NCBI GenBank assembly: GCA_037447655.1
Contig: JBBHKE010000967.1
Span: 384,802-448,801, forward strand
Length of the DNA: 64,000 bases
Direction: 5' to 3'
Source of the DNA: Zygnema cylindricum
Taxonomy: Eukaryota; Streptophyta; Zygnematophyceae; Zygnematales; Zygnemataceae
The position numbers were made by a program, and so were the translations under genes. Shown here in pieces: positions 44,455 to 55,965 of this stretch (position 1 is the first letter of the stretch; each line of letters starts with the position of its first letter). The notes below the pieces were generated by a model, which was not told the origin of the DNA, searched no databases, and saw only the letters and a program-made list of their open reading frames with translations.

Positions 44455-44471
44455 AGTTATGGGCCCACCCT
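44455..44471 (+). promoter_or_regulatory. A-plus primer-binding site overlapping the gag AUG
   Basis: AGTTATGGGCCCACC. ATG at 44459-44461 is the complement of the CAT anticodon of initiator tRNA-Met and is in frame with gag. Confidence 0.75.
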
Positions 44472-45586
44472 CTAGGGTACCAATCTTTAATGGAACAAGC
44501 TTCATATACTGAGAAAGTATGATGATAGGAGCTCTATGCGAAAAAAGGTTTTAGGGGATAGTGAGTGGACGGTTGGGGCGCCCATCAAGTCTTCGAATTC
44601 CTCCAGGGTTTGGAGGAAGCAGATTCACCAGAGAAGAGGATCCACCTTCAACGGAGGAAACAAAAGAAGGAGAGGTGGTGGACAAAGGAAGGGAGAAGTA
44701 GGCGACCACACCAATAGCAATTGGTTCGGCATTCATGTCACCTATTCCGAGGAACGAGGAGAATGATACTGAAACTTGGGACTTCAACAATATGGCGGCA
44801 AAGCACTTCATCCTACGCCATCTGACTCAAGGACTTGCATGTCCTCATTTGCAGGTAGAAAGGGCATCCGATCTTTGGATGGCTCTCATAGAGATGTACC
44901 GAAGTGGTACGATTCAACAACAACAGTTGGCAAATCAGAAAGTTAAGGAGAATGTATACAAAGGGGGAAATATGTTGGATTTTTGCAATGAGCTTGCTAC
45001 ACTCTTGATGGAGCTAGAGAGTGCGGGAAAAGATTTTAGTGAAAAAGAAAAGGTTAACTGTTTACTGATGAAGTTACCTGATGAGTTCGAGAACATAGTC
45101 AACCGTGTGCAGGACTTGCCGGACTCAAGGTGGATATGGAACTCAATAGTAGGGATGATTCTCGTTCGAGAGAATACGATTGAGATCCGAAGGGTAGGAA
45201 AGAGTGGCCAAGCCTTGGCAACAGCGACTGACTGGAGGAAGAAGGATTCCCGAAAACCAGTCGGGAACTATGGGGGTAGGGAGCAGAAAAAACAGGCTGA
45301 GGAGTTCAAACCAAGGGCTCCCAAAGGTTTATGTCATTTTTGTAAGAAACCTGGGCACTAAATGGCAGAGTGCACTAAGCTAACCGAGCTTTGGTTAAAG
45401 GAGGGGCAGACCGGTGGTACCCCGAGAGGAAAGAAAAAGGCCCTTGTCACACAGGTACTTGAGGCGGAATCCGAGGACGAGGACGATGAGCTCCTTTTGG
45501 ATGAGGAGTTGGAGGCGAAAAATGAGGTTGAAATTCCACGAAGGCAGAAATGTGCTTACGGTGGATTGAAAGGTGAAGCAGGCTAG
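44459..45586 (+). pseudogene. A-plus gag
   Basis: Nucleocapsid and capsid precursor that would form the virus-like particle. Opens MGPPSRVPIFNGTSFIY, then TGA. TAG after KRF, and TAG near 44699 where A-minus has GAG. Open from 44735 (MSPIPRNEENDTETW), through the UBN2 core, to the zinc knuckle at 45332, where CHFCKKPGH is followed by TAA (45359-45361) instead of Tyr. The acidic tail to 45586 ends at TAG where Trp is expected. At least five lesions, so it cannot make full-length gag. Confidence 0.85.
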
Positions 45587-48500
45587 ATTATAGAGATCAG
45601 GTGCCTCCATGCACATGTGTAAGGATAGGCACCTGTTCACTAAGATAAGAAAGATTCCCACCGTAGAGATAGAGTACGGGGATGGGAGGATAGTCACCAC
45701 TACTCTTGTAGGATCGGTAGATCTGAAAGTGTTAGTAGAAGGAAAGACATCAATATTAAAATTCTCCGATGTATTGTTTATTCTCGAGCTGAAGAAAAAC
45801 CTTATTTCTACATCTATATTAGATGATAAGGGTTTTTTCACTAGCACTAGAGAAGGAGTCTTTACTGCTAGTTTTGAGGAGGATGTCTATTTCATTGCTG
45901 AGAAAGGTAGCCATGAGATGTTTAGGCTGATCTTAAGTAATGAAACGAAGAAACTTTATTATGCTGGTGTTCATGATATTATGATGTGGCATAAGAGGCT
46001 TTGGCATGTGAATCTAGACAAGTTAAGAGAGATGAAAAAGATGGGAGTGGTGGAAGGGATTAAGTTTAGTGAGAATGATAATATAAGTGATTGTAGTGGA
46101 TGTGCTCAAGGTAAAACACACAGATTACCCTTTCCTAAATCAACCACCTATAAGGGAGAAAAAATTCTAGATCTAGTACACACAGATATTTGGGGACCGG
46201 CTAGAGTGCCCTCAACGGGGGGGAAGAGATTTATGATGACTATAACTGATGATTGGTCTCGGTATTCCCGGGTGTATTTTTTGAAAAACAAGTCAGAAGC
46301 TCAGGATTGTTTTAGACAATATAAAGCATGAAGCGAAAAACTCCATGAAACTCCAATCAAGAGAGTATGGAGTGACAATGGTGGAGAGTATACTTCTAAC
46401 CAGTTTGAGGATTTTCTGAAGGAAGATGGGGTCGAACACCAAAAGACAGTTCTAGAAAATCTGGAACAGAATGGGGTAGCTGAAAGGTTAAATATAACAC
46501 TAAGTGATAGTGCTATAAGTATGTTGTCGGATAAGAAGATAGGAAAAAGGTTTTGGGCAGAAGTAATGAACGGTGCTAATTACCTCAAAAATAGAGTTCT
46601 TACTTCAGCTATAAAAGATCAAACACCTTATGAGAGATGGACAGGCCGGAAACCAGACTTATCTCACTTAAAGGTTTTCGGCAGTCAAGTATTCAGTCTA
46701 GATACAGATCAATCTAATTGGAAGCTAGATCCTAAAGGAAAACCGAGATACTTATTAGGATATGATGAGGATGTTAAAGGATATAGAGTTTATGATCTAA
46801 AAAGAGAAGATATAATCTTAGTAAAGCATCTAGTAGTTATGGATGAAGGAAAGTGCGTGGATCCCTTCAAATATACAAAGTCAGTAAAAATCAGATTTGA
46901 GTTAGAAAATTCCGATGACTTTGAGCTCCCTAACTATCCGAGTTTTAGAGACGATGACATTCTTGCAGGTACAAATCAGACCGAAAAGGACTCGGCTGTG
47001 GGAACTCCAGTAGCAACTCTACCCGAAGCGGAAGACGTGGTGGAAATTGATTCGGAATCAAGGGATAGGGGAGAAGCCGAGTTTGTTCGAAAGAATCCAC
47101 GAGAACCATCTATTCCGGCCTCAGATTTTGAGGGGGGAGGAGAAGTAGCAAAAGACTGCAAGAAAAACAGGTTAATAACAAGGTAACTAAACTATCTTAT
47201 CAAGATGAACCTCAAACTTATGGAGAGGCGATGACTTGTCCAGAAAGAAACCGGTGGAAGACAGCCATCAATGAGGAGATGGCCTTATTTATGGTAGTCG
47301 ATACTTGGGAGCTGGTGGATTGTCCACCTAACCGAAAACCAATCGGTTGTAAGTGGGTTTTCAAATTAAAATTGAACCCAGATAACACAATCAAGCGCTA
47401 CAAGGCCCGACTAGTGGCAAAGGGATTTACACTAAAAGAGGGAATTGACTACAAGGAAACCTTTGCCCCGGTGGTCAGATTTCCCTCCGTCCGCATACTT
47501 CTCAGCCTGGCAGCAGCGGAAGACATAGAAGTGCACCAGATGGACATCAAAACAGCCTTTTTGCATGGAGAATTAGAAGAGGAGATCTTCATGCGACAAC
47601 TCGAAGGGTTTGTGGAGGAAGGAGAGGAGAGTAAGGTATGCCGGCTGATTAAATCTCTTTATGGTTTCAAATAGGCGCCTCGACAGTGGTATAAGAAGCT
47701 TGATGAGTTTCTTACCGGTCTGGGATATATCCGGATCAGCTCAGATCACTCAATCTATGTTTTAGAAGATGAGGAAGGTTTTATATTTATTGCAATTTAT
47801 GTTGATGATTTTCTTGTTTTAAGTAAATTAATGGAAAAAATTAATAAACAAAAAACCGATCTTAAGGGGAGATTTGAAATGAAGGATATGGGGGAAGCAA
47901 AATATATTTCGGGAATTCAAGTAGAGAGAGACCGAAAAAGAAAAATTATAAGATTGACTCAAAAAGAAGCAATAGGGAACATGCTTGAAAAAATTCAAAT
48001 TGATAAAGCTAATAGTTGTACAACTCAAATGGAGTTGAAGAAGGGAAGTGAGGGGAGAGAGGAAGAAGTAGTCATAGTCTTAGACGAGGAATTATCTCCT
48101 GAAGAACAGAAGTTCATGCAGACTATTCCTTAGAGACAAGTAGTGGGAAGTCTAATCTATTTTATGAATTGTACCCGACCGGATTTAGCTGCAGCTGTAG
48201 GAGTGCTGAGTAGAAGTCTAAATGCTCCCACTAAGATGGATTCCGAGGCAGCTAAGAGAGTCCTTAGATACTTGATAGGAACTAGGGATCTATGATTGCA
48301 TTTGGGTGGGGAGAAGAGTGACATCACTACTAGGAGTGATTCCAGTTAAAGTGATGCTCCGATGAGGAGATGCACTTCTGGATATGTATTATATGTGGGT
48401 GATGGGGCTTGTTGTTGGAGTAGCAAACAGCAAAAGGTTATTGCTCAGTCCACCATGGAGGCTGAGTATATGGCCTCTTGCTCTGTTGTAAAAGAATTGA

Positions 48501-48793
48501 TGTGGGTCAAGTCTTTGTTGGGTGAGCTTGGTCATCTTAAGAGTGGTGTGCAGAAAATATTTTGTGATAATCAGGCAGCAATTGCTATTTATGCCAATCC
48601 TAAACATCATTTTAAAGCCAAACACATGGACATCAGACTCAGCTTTGTTAGAGAGAAAGTAGAAAATAAAATAATCAGTTTAGAGTACCGACCAGATAGT
48701 GAGATGGTAGCAGATATGATGACCAAACCTGTGCGTTCCCCTAAGCTAATTTTCTGCAAGGAGAAGTGTGGTATGAAATTAAAGATTGACTAG
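45587..48793 (+). pseudogene. A-plus pol (protease, integrase, RT, RNase H)
   Basis: The protease DSGAS is destroyed by a +1 insertion at about 45594-45600. Pre-integrase H-H-C-C: WHKRLWHVNLDKL...CSGCAQGK (about 45985-46120). Integrase core: HTDIWGP (first Asp, about 46180), SDNGGEYTS (second, about 46375), EQNGVAERLN (Glu). TGA at 46329-46331. Linker and frameshift near 47150. RT from 47231: [34 protein letters not shown] at 47672-47674, catalytic YVDD at 47798-47809 (followed by F). TAG at 48131. RNase H: MRRCTSGYVLYVGDGACCW, STMEAEYMASCS, FCDNQAAI, KHMDIRLSFV. Stop at 48791. Dead copy. Confidence 0.9.
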
Positions 48794-48806
48794 AAAATAA
48801 GGGGAG

Positions 48807-49920
48807 TGTAGAAATTAATGGTTTTAAAGTATTTTCTAGGTCTGAATAGAAATAAAGAAGCCGAGGCAGTCTACCTCTAACTTCTCTCTCTAAACTCTCA
48901 AACTTGTCGCAGTCATTGAGAAATTGGAGAGGAAGCTAGAGCCATGGCTACCTAGGCTATCCTGAGGTTTAAGGGAAATTTATACTAGTTAGGGGATTAT
49001 TTACTAAAAGGTATATTTTATACTAGTTAGGGGATTATTTACTAAAAGGTATATGCCGTCCACAGGATTTGATCCTGGTACCTGCCGGCCAGAGGATTTG
49101 ATCCTGGTACCTGCCGGCCGACAGATAGTAAATAGCCAATAGCCTTAGCCGTTAAGTGTAGAAGTAGTCTTACGCATTATATAGTACGATAATTAATTAA
49201 ACAATAATTCGTAGGATATATCATTTAACTATAATTGTTAACGGGATACATAGATCTGGTATGTAAAAGTACGAATTGCGGTACGGATAAGAAATCAATA
49301 CCGCGCATAGATTTCGTAAGCGAAACAAATACCGCCCATGTATTTATTACGGCTACGATCAAATACGAGTTTAATCGGACGGCCGGAATTAGCGCCGAGA
49401 TCGCGAAAGAAGAATGCGGCGGTTTGTGGGCATCGCCACATCGGATGACACGTGGCGATGTTACATTGGAGCGCCGCATCTCTGAGGATTAAAGGTGCGA
49501 ATCCGGACATACCACGTGTCGACATTTAGGCCATGTCGTACAGTGTGCGTACATAAAGTACACCGGCAGCTGTACTTTTTCGTACGGAACTGTAATATGA
49601 TTGTTCCGTACATCAGTAGATAGAGTCTGTGAGAGAGATAGGACTTAGAAAAATTAGAAGATAGGACCCTCTCTCTCAGAGAGCTTCTGTACAAAAGGTC
49701 AACTTTGACCCTCCATAACTTACTGCTCAGGAGAGCAAATTCAGAGATTCTTTTTGCTATCGACTCACGGGAGTCTTGTCTTCACAAGGGTGAATTTGTT
49801 TAAAGTTTTTGTCTGTCAGGGTGGCAGTTATTTTTGCTGAAACACAAAGGGGTCAAGGTTATCCTAGAGGCTTCTTGGAAGCTGTCCACTGTGAGGACTT
49901 ATGGAGGTCTCAGAGTTTCA
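48807..49920 (+). repeat. A-plus 3' LTR with internal duplication
   Basis: 1114 bp, 68 bp longer than the 5' LTR because two short blocks are tandemly duplicated: 'ttatactagttaggggatta' (about 48977-49045) and 'ggatttgatcctggtacc' with 'tgccggcc' (about 49065-49120). The second duplication doubles one arm of the tRNA-like hairpin. Confidence 0.9.
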
Positions 49921-51514
49921 CCTCTAACGATTCAAAAGGCCTTCTAATCACCTGAGAGAAATCGGTGGATCGAGGCGGCAATGGATGAAATCAAGTCTAT
50001 TATGGAGGCACACACATAGGAGCTGGTGGATCTTCCTCCGGGCAGAAAAGCCATCGGCAGCAAATGGGTCTTTAAGGTGAAGGTGTACCAAGATAACACC
50101 ATTGAAAGGTATAAAACTAGACTAGTGGCCAAAGGGTACAATCCAAAAGAAGGTATTGACTTTGACGAAACATTCTCTCTAGTTGTCAGATTTCCCATTG
50201 TCACAATTTTGCTAAGTCTAGCGGCTATAGAAAATATGGAAATACATCAAATGGATGTTTTAATGGCCTTCTTACATGGAGAATTAGAAGAAACCATTTA
50301 TATGAAGCAACTTGAAATGTATGTTGAAAAGGGAAAGGAAGAATTAGTGTGTAAATTGATGAAATCTTTGTGTGGGCTAAAACAAGCCCTACGTTAGTGG
50401 AATTTGAAGTTAGATGAGTTTTTGACTGGGCTAGGTTTTAAAAGAATTAGCTCAGATCATTCTATATATATCTTACAATGGGAGGATGGGATACTATACA
50501 TTGCTGTATATGTGGATGACTTATTAATAAGCAAGTTAAGGAATAAAAAAAACTACATTAAAGCGTCTTTAAGGTCTAGGTTCAAGATGAAGGACCTCGG
50601 TGAGGCTAAGTATATCTTAGGAATACAGGTAGAAAGAGAAACAAACAAAAGACAAATTATGTTGACTCAGAAATAAACAATAGGTAACATGCTCAAAAAA
50701 TTTGAAATGAAAAATGTAAAGGGATTTGTAACTCCCATGGAATTCAGCCTAAAATTGGAAGGAATTGATTCAAACTCAAGCATAATGGTTTGTGAGAGTC
50801 TAAATACACGAAAGAAGAGTTTATGGCTTCAAATCAATATAGACATGTAGTCGGAAGTCTTATATATTTTATGAATTATACGAGACTCAACATTGCAGCA
50901 GCTGTGGGAGTCTTAAGTATAATTTTGCAAAATCCTAAAAAGACAAACTGGGAAGCACCAAAAAAGGTGTTGAGATATCTTGCAGGTACTCGAAATCTTA
51001 AGCTTGTACTCGGAGGAGGAGAGGTGAAAATACACACGTGGAGCGATGTTAGCTATGGAGACATGCCAAGCCGGAAATCTATAACCGGTTTTGTTCTGAA
51101 AATTGGAGATGAAACTTGCTATTGGAGTAGCAAATTACAAAAGGTTACAACTCAATCCACAATGGAGTTAGAATATATGGCAGCTGCTTTCGCCCTCTAG
51201 AAGCTCCTATGGGTCAAATCCATTTTAGAAGAATTTGGGTATATGCAAACATGTCCTCAGGCTATTTGGTGTGACAACCAGGCAACCATTGCAATTGCCT
51301 CTAACCCCAGCCATCACTTTAAGAGCAAACACATGGATGTTAGACTTCACTTTGTCAAGGAAAAAATACTTGCAAAAGTCATTAAATTGTGTTATTTAGA
51401 AGACGAGACGATGGTGGTTGACATGTTAACAAAAGCCCTTCCTACTTCTAAATTACTGTTTTGCATGGAAAATATTGGACTAAGTGAGTAACTGAGTGTA
51501 AAGATTTAGGGAAG
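49921..51514 (+). pseudogene. element B RT and RNase H, after the A-plus insertion
   Basis: Starts with SPERNRWIEAAMDEIKS. Then RT: ELVDLPPGRKAIGSKWVFKVK, RYKTRLVAKGYNPKEGIDFD, TILLSLAAIENMEIHQMDVLMAF (the catalytic-region Asp residues are partly changed), a stop at about 50397, SDHSIYILQWEDGILYIAVYVDDLLIS with YVDD intact at about 50509-50520, and GEAKYILGIQVERE. RNase H: YRHVVGSLIYFMNYTRLNI, WSDVSYGDMPSRKSITGFVL, CYWSSKLQKVTTQSTMELEYMA, WCDNQATIAIASNP, KHMDVRLHFVKEK. Ends LSE at 51491, then polypurine AAAGATTTAGGGAAG (51500-51514). Confidence 0.85.
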
Positions 51515-52350
51515 TGTTCAAAATTGAAAATCTTTATTTCAGTAGATAGGGCTATGAGAGGAGACTAGAATAACTTATAATATTTTCTAAGTAGGTTGTT
51601 GTAGTTCTTACCTCAATTAGTGTTACATTGGCAAAAGTACAATAGAATGTATTGTACTTTTAATAGGACACGCGTCGGCAAGAGAAACCTATGCAAGTTT
51701 TACAGAGTGGAGCTGGTAGTCAATTATACCCATCACGCAGGAAACGATTGGCTACACCGGATCAGACGAACAAAATCGGAACCGGTTATTTCAAGAATAT
51801 ATGGTACGGTTTGACATTACGATCGTTGATTACATTCGTGCCAATGAACGCGATTCACTTGGGACTACAAGCCTGATTCACGTGACACCTCAAGTGACAA
51901 AGCACTCAAGTGCTTCGTACTACAATGCCACAGTCGGCGGTACTTTAGCGACTACCATTGACTAAGCACCTGGAATGTTTATTGTACTGTTGGCCATTCG
52001 AAAATATTTGAAAATCATTGTTTTGTAGTTTAGTGTAATAAAAAATAGTGCTTCGGCAATTAGGTCTTTGGTAAATAATAATTCGGTTTTTGGAGGTACT
52101 CATGGTGCAGTAAAGTACACGCTTGATAGTTTGTCGTAAGTCAGAATACTCTTGTAGTACGGTTACCCAAATTGGTGTGACTAGTAGATACTCACTGTGA
52201 GTATATATTTTAGGACTAAGCCAATTTTGTAGTATCTAGTTTTGGGAATATGATTTTCTAAGGGGAGTTTTTGGGAAACTTCCAGACATCATATCTAAGG
52301 GTTTAATGGGTCATTTGGGCTGCAATTCTGGGAATTTTCAGTTTATTGTG
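51515..52350 (+). mobile_element. element B 3' LTR, right boundary uncertain
   Basis: Starts TGTTCAAAATTG directly after the B polypurine tract. Unlike A-type LTRs it shows no tRNA-like hairpin. The end is not proven: at about 52462 an ATG opens a gag-like N-terminus (MSTSTTTAGSSPATVVVEQQ), so the LTR must end before that, and an A-type LTR remnant begins at about 52543. Confidence 0.5.
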
Positions 52351-52461
52351 TTGTGTATCATTGTGGCAAGTTTGAGGCATATTGGCTCTTTTTGAGTCAT
52401 ATTTTGTGTCGGATCAAAGTTGGCTATTGCCTAGGTGTTTTGTTAGTTTTTGTTGTTTCTA

Positions 52462-52542
52462 ATGTCTACTTCCACTACTACTGCAGGTTCTTCTCCTGCA
52501 ACTGTGGTTGTAGAACAACAATCAAAATATTTGTGTGCTTGG
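52462..52542 (+). pseudogene. gag N-terminus fragment, B-type (tentative)
   Basis: MSTSTTTAGSSPATVVVEQQ then SKYLC, a Ser/Thr/Ala-rich opening of the kind seen in some copia gag proteins. It is cut off by an A-type LTR end. This would be a second B-like element in tandem after the B LTR. Confidence 0.35.
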
Positions 52543-52815
52543 GTGGCACTTATTACTGGGAAAGTCAAACGGGAATAAAATTATTTTAGAGGCTTTACAT
52601 AGGCTGCATACTTTGTGGGCCAATGGAGGCCAAAGAGTTTTACGTTAGGGGCCCACCTTCTAGGGTACCAATTCTAATAGAACGTGGTTCATATACTGGG
52701 AGATTATAATAAAAGGTGCACTTTGTGAAAAACGTATATAGGACATTGTGAGTAGTCGTGTGCGGCTGCCATCTGCAAATTGTGGAGTTCCTCCAGATTT
52801 TGGAGGGGTTAGATT
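52543..52815 (+). mobile_element. element E: LTR end, mutated primer site and gag start
   Basis: 52543-52642 aligns with the last 100 bp of A-type LTRs (GGTGGCA...AGAGTTTTA). CGTTAGGGGCCCACC is the primer site with the gag ATG mutated to AGG. The gag text that follows (GPPSRVPI, then PPDFGGVRF) is broken by stops and then by solo LTR F. It resumes at 54014. Confidence 0.7.
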
Positions 52816-54008
52816 TGTTGGAATTCAAGTATTTTCTAGGTCTAGAGATTGCAAAATAAAAAGCAAAATAGTAGATATTGACAGCCTGCCTCCAACTCCT
52901 CCTCAAGTCCCCACAATTGTCGCAGTCACTGAAGACTGGAGGAGGAGTTAGCCATGGCTGCCTGTGCTGTCTAGAGGGAGACAGACAGTTGTTTTATAGG
53001 GGGTTTTCTCTAAAAGTAGTTTTGACAGAGCCAGGATTTGATCCTGGTACCTGCCATGTGTCACAACCGCAGTAGCCGGTAGTCTTATCCAGATAGTCTA
53101 AATTGTATTACATATTGACGGGTATGATATTTATTTAAACTGTTACAATTACACTAATTCATTAAACTAGAACTATATGCATACTGCATAGAAACAGTTG
53201 TGTAAAGTACGACGTACGGTACGTATACGAAATAAATACCGCGCAGTTTGTTTGACGCCGGAAAGAATACCGCGCAGGTATTTATGACGGCCACGATTGA
53301 AATCCAAAATTGATCGGACGGCCGCGAAGGATGCCGAGATCGCGGCGTACGATTTTGGCGGTTTGCGATCACCGCCACATTGAGTGACACGTGGTAACAC
53401 TACATTGGATTGCGGCAACTCCGGAGATTACGGGAACAAATCCGGATATGACACGTGTCGACATTTTGGCCATGTCGTACAATGGCCGTACATAAAGTAC
53501 ACCGGCACCTGTACTTTTCTGTACGACACAGTAATTTGATTGGTGCCGTACTTCAGTAGATAGAGTTTTAGAGAGGGAATAGGACTTAGATAAATTTTGG
53601 GTAGGCAGCTGCCTCTCCCAGAGAGCACCCTGTATAAATGGCAAACTTTGGGCAGCCATAACTATCAATTTACTTGACCATTTACAGTGATTCTTTTTGC
53701 TGCGGACTCAGGGGGGTCCACGCTACACACGCGTGTAGTCGGTCAGAGTTTTTGTCTGCCAGGGTGGCTGTATTTCTAAGGGAAAGTCAAAGTGGGTGAA
53801 TGTGTCCAAATCTCATATTCTAACTTTGCATTCTGTGGTGGAACTGAGCACACAGGAAGTGTTATTTCACAGGGGTGAATCTATATTGGGGTTTTGACTG
53901 TCAAGGGGTCAGTCATTTGGGTTTATATCAACTTGGAGTCGGCACTATCTAGAATAGCTTCTTTTGGATCTGCATACTCTGAGGGCCAATGGAGGTCTCA
54001 GAGTTTCA
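52816..54008 (+). mobile_element. solo LTR F inserted in element E
   Basis: 1193 bp, TGTTGGAATTCAAGT...GAGTTTCA. Perfect duplication AGATT (52811-52815 and 54009-54013). tRNA-like hairpin at 53023-53062 (TGACA pairs TGTCA around CCAGG-ATTTGAT-CCTGG). Confidence 0.95.
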
Positions 54009-55150
54009 AGATTCTAAAAAGGAACTGAATAGACAGAGGAGATAGATGATGACGGAAAGTGTATTCTGTGCGATAAAGGCAAGGAGAATTGAAAGGAAAA
54101 TCTCAAACCACTAACTCTTGGATCTATACCACTAGGAGCTTTCCAAAAACGGAGGCGAATGATATTTTAATGTGGGATTACAACATCATGGTGGCAACCC
54201 ATTTTATTCTTAGTCGTCTTACTGAAGTAGTTGCTACCCCTCACCTCAATGTGGTTAAGGCAGCCGATATGTGGGAGGCTCTTATAAACATTTAAAAGAG
54301 TAGAATAATGCAGTAACAACAACTAGGTGATCAGAAGTTGCGAGCATATGCTTACAAAGGGGGAAAGATGCTTAATTTTTGTAATGATGTAGCCAATTTT
54401 TTTATGGAGTAGGAGAGTGTTGGAAAAAAACAGACCAAGAAAGAAAAGGTGAATTCTCTACACATGAAGCAGCCGGATGATTATAAGAACATTGTTAACA
54501 GAGAGAAGATAAATTAGACAATCGATGGGTCTAGAATTTAGTTGTTGGGATGATTCTAATCCGCCAAAATACCATGAAGATCCGGAGAGGAGGCAAGAAC
54601 GTTCAAGGATTGGCTTCAAGAACTGACTGGATGAAAAATGATTCCAAAAAACCTTATGGAAATTTTGGTGAAGGAGACAAGGGAAACCAATCTGATGGAT
54701 CTAGATCTAGACCTCCAAAAGGGCTTTATAATTTCTGTAAGAAGGCGGGACACTACACGGCGGGGTGTACTAAATTGATATAGCTAAAATTAATAAAGGA
54801 CAGATCGACGGATCTGCCGGAGAAAAGAAGAAGGCACTTGTAGGAACACAAGTCAAAGGGGATTTGGGAGAAAATAACGAGGATTCTGATGAGGATGATA
54901 GAGAATTTCTACTTAACAAGGAGATGGAGATGAAGGTCAGAACCAAGATTCTAAGGAAGCAGAAATGTGCCTTCAACGAAGTGAAACAAGCTTCCGAAGA
55001 AGGTTTGATTATTGATTAAGGTGCATCTATGCATATGTGTAGAGAGAAATAGATGTTTACTAAAATGAGAAAGATCTTTACTGTAGAGATAGAGTATGGG
55101 ACTGGGAGAGTTGTAACCACTAGCTTAGTGGGATCTGTGGATTCGAAAGT
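54009..55150 (+). pseudogene. element E gag and start of protease region, degenerate
   Basis: Readable blocks in several frames: MWDYNIMVATHFILSRLTEV, ADMWEALINI, GGKMLNFCNDVANFF, GMILIRQNTMKIRRGGK, zinc knuckle YNFCKKAGHYTAGC (first Cys changed to Tyr, about 54728-54770), an acidic EDSDEDD-like segment, and a decayed protease start with HMC and VTTSLVGSVDSK to 55150. More than ten stops. The rest of pol is missing where the T-rich tract begins. Confidence 0.75.
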
Positions 55151-55505
55151 CTTTATTTTTTTTTATTTTTTTTCTGTTTTGTTTTTATTTATGTAATATT
55201 TCATTTTTTATGCCATTTTCATTGCGTTGTCATTCCGTATTCTATGTTTTTTTTGCTTATATCCTATTTTTAAATTATTTTTATTGTGTTTTTATTATTT
55301 TATTTTTTTCTGTATTGTTTTTGTTTTGTTTTTATTAGCTTTAATTTTGTTTTTGTTTCTTCCATTTATAAGGGAAGGCCAAGGAAGGCAGGGGAGAGGT
55401 AGAGGGAGAGGGAGAGGGAGAGGGAGACGGGGAGAGAGAGGGAGAGGGAGAAAAAGACAGAGAGGGAAAAAAGGACGGAGAGGGAGACAGAGTGGGGGAA
55501 ACGGG
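55151..55505. repeat. T-rich tract followed by (GAGGGA)n microsatellite
   Basis: 55155-55345 is about 75% T. 55395-55500 is GAGGGA/GAGACAGAGA simple sequence. It produces artefact ORFs on both strands. Confidence 0.85.
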
Positions 55506-55965
55506 AAGGTGGTGCGACAAACCAATGGTGTCAAACATGAAAGGTACAATGATTTCATTGGTGTCTACAAAAGCCGTACCTATCGTACCGCGGCTACTGT
55601 ACATTCTCTTGCACAAATTGTACGTTATAGTAATCTGATTGGTAGATAGGTCACTAGATAGGGGTTGTGAGTAGGAATTTGGAACTTAGGAAGTTTTCTA
55701 CTACCTCTCTTCCAGAGAGATTCTGTATATATTTGCTGACTTTGATCAGCCATAACATTTTGCTAGGGTGAGCGTTTTCAGTGATTCCTTTTGTGGCGAA
55801 CTCAAAGGAGTCCTGCCTTCACTCGAGAGAAGTCGGTTAGGATGATTGCTTGCCTAGGTGGCTGCTATTTTTGTTCAAACCTAAGTGGATCTGGGCTATC
55901 CTAGACGCTTAATTTGAGCTGTACATTCTGGACGGCTATGGAGCCCCCAAAATTTCATTTGTGAC
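55506..55965 (+). mobile_element. fragment of an old A-type LTR (3' half)
   Basis: Colinear with the end of A-type LTRs: 'cgtaccgcggctactgtac', 'tagatag...gttgtgag', 'ccagagagattctgtata', 'tttgatcagccataac', 'gattccttttgtggc', 'ggtggctgctatttttgttcaaac', 'ggctatcctagacgctt'. No primer site survives at its end. Confidence 0.65.

Larger units (their letters stand above)
43409..49920 (+). mobile_element. Ty1/copia element A-plus, complete with both LTRs
   Basis: LTRs 43409-44454 and 48807-49920. Internal region 4.35 kb with gag, protease, integrase, RT and RNase H in copia order. Flanks CTTCT (43404-43408) and CCTCT (49921-49925) make a one-mismatch target duplication inside element B. Polypurine tract AAAATAAGGGGAG precedes the 3' LTR. 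Nearest relative in the window is A-minus. Confidence 0.95.

Noticed and set aside
44536-44766. 76-aa Lys/Arg-rich ORF at the start of gag (also in A-minus)
   Set aside because: Out-of-frame shadow of gag. The gag frame shows the conserved GRPSSLRIPPGFGG text.
43760-49525. Paired plus/minus ORFs inside LTRs (about 85-100 codons)
   Set aside because: They recur only because the LTR is repeated. They overlap on both strands, are broken in other copies, and have no motif.
41067-51491. Reassigned stop codons (alternative nuclear code)
   Set aside because: Stops replace Trp and Gln irregularly, differ between copies and accompany frameshifts. The host lectin exons contain no internal stops. Decay explains them.
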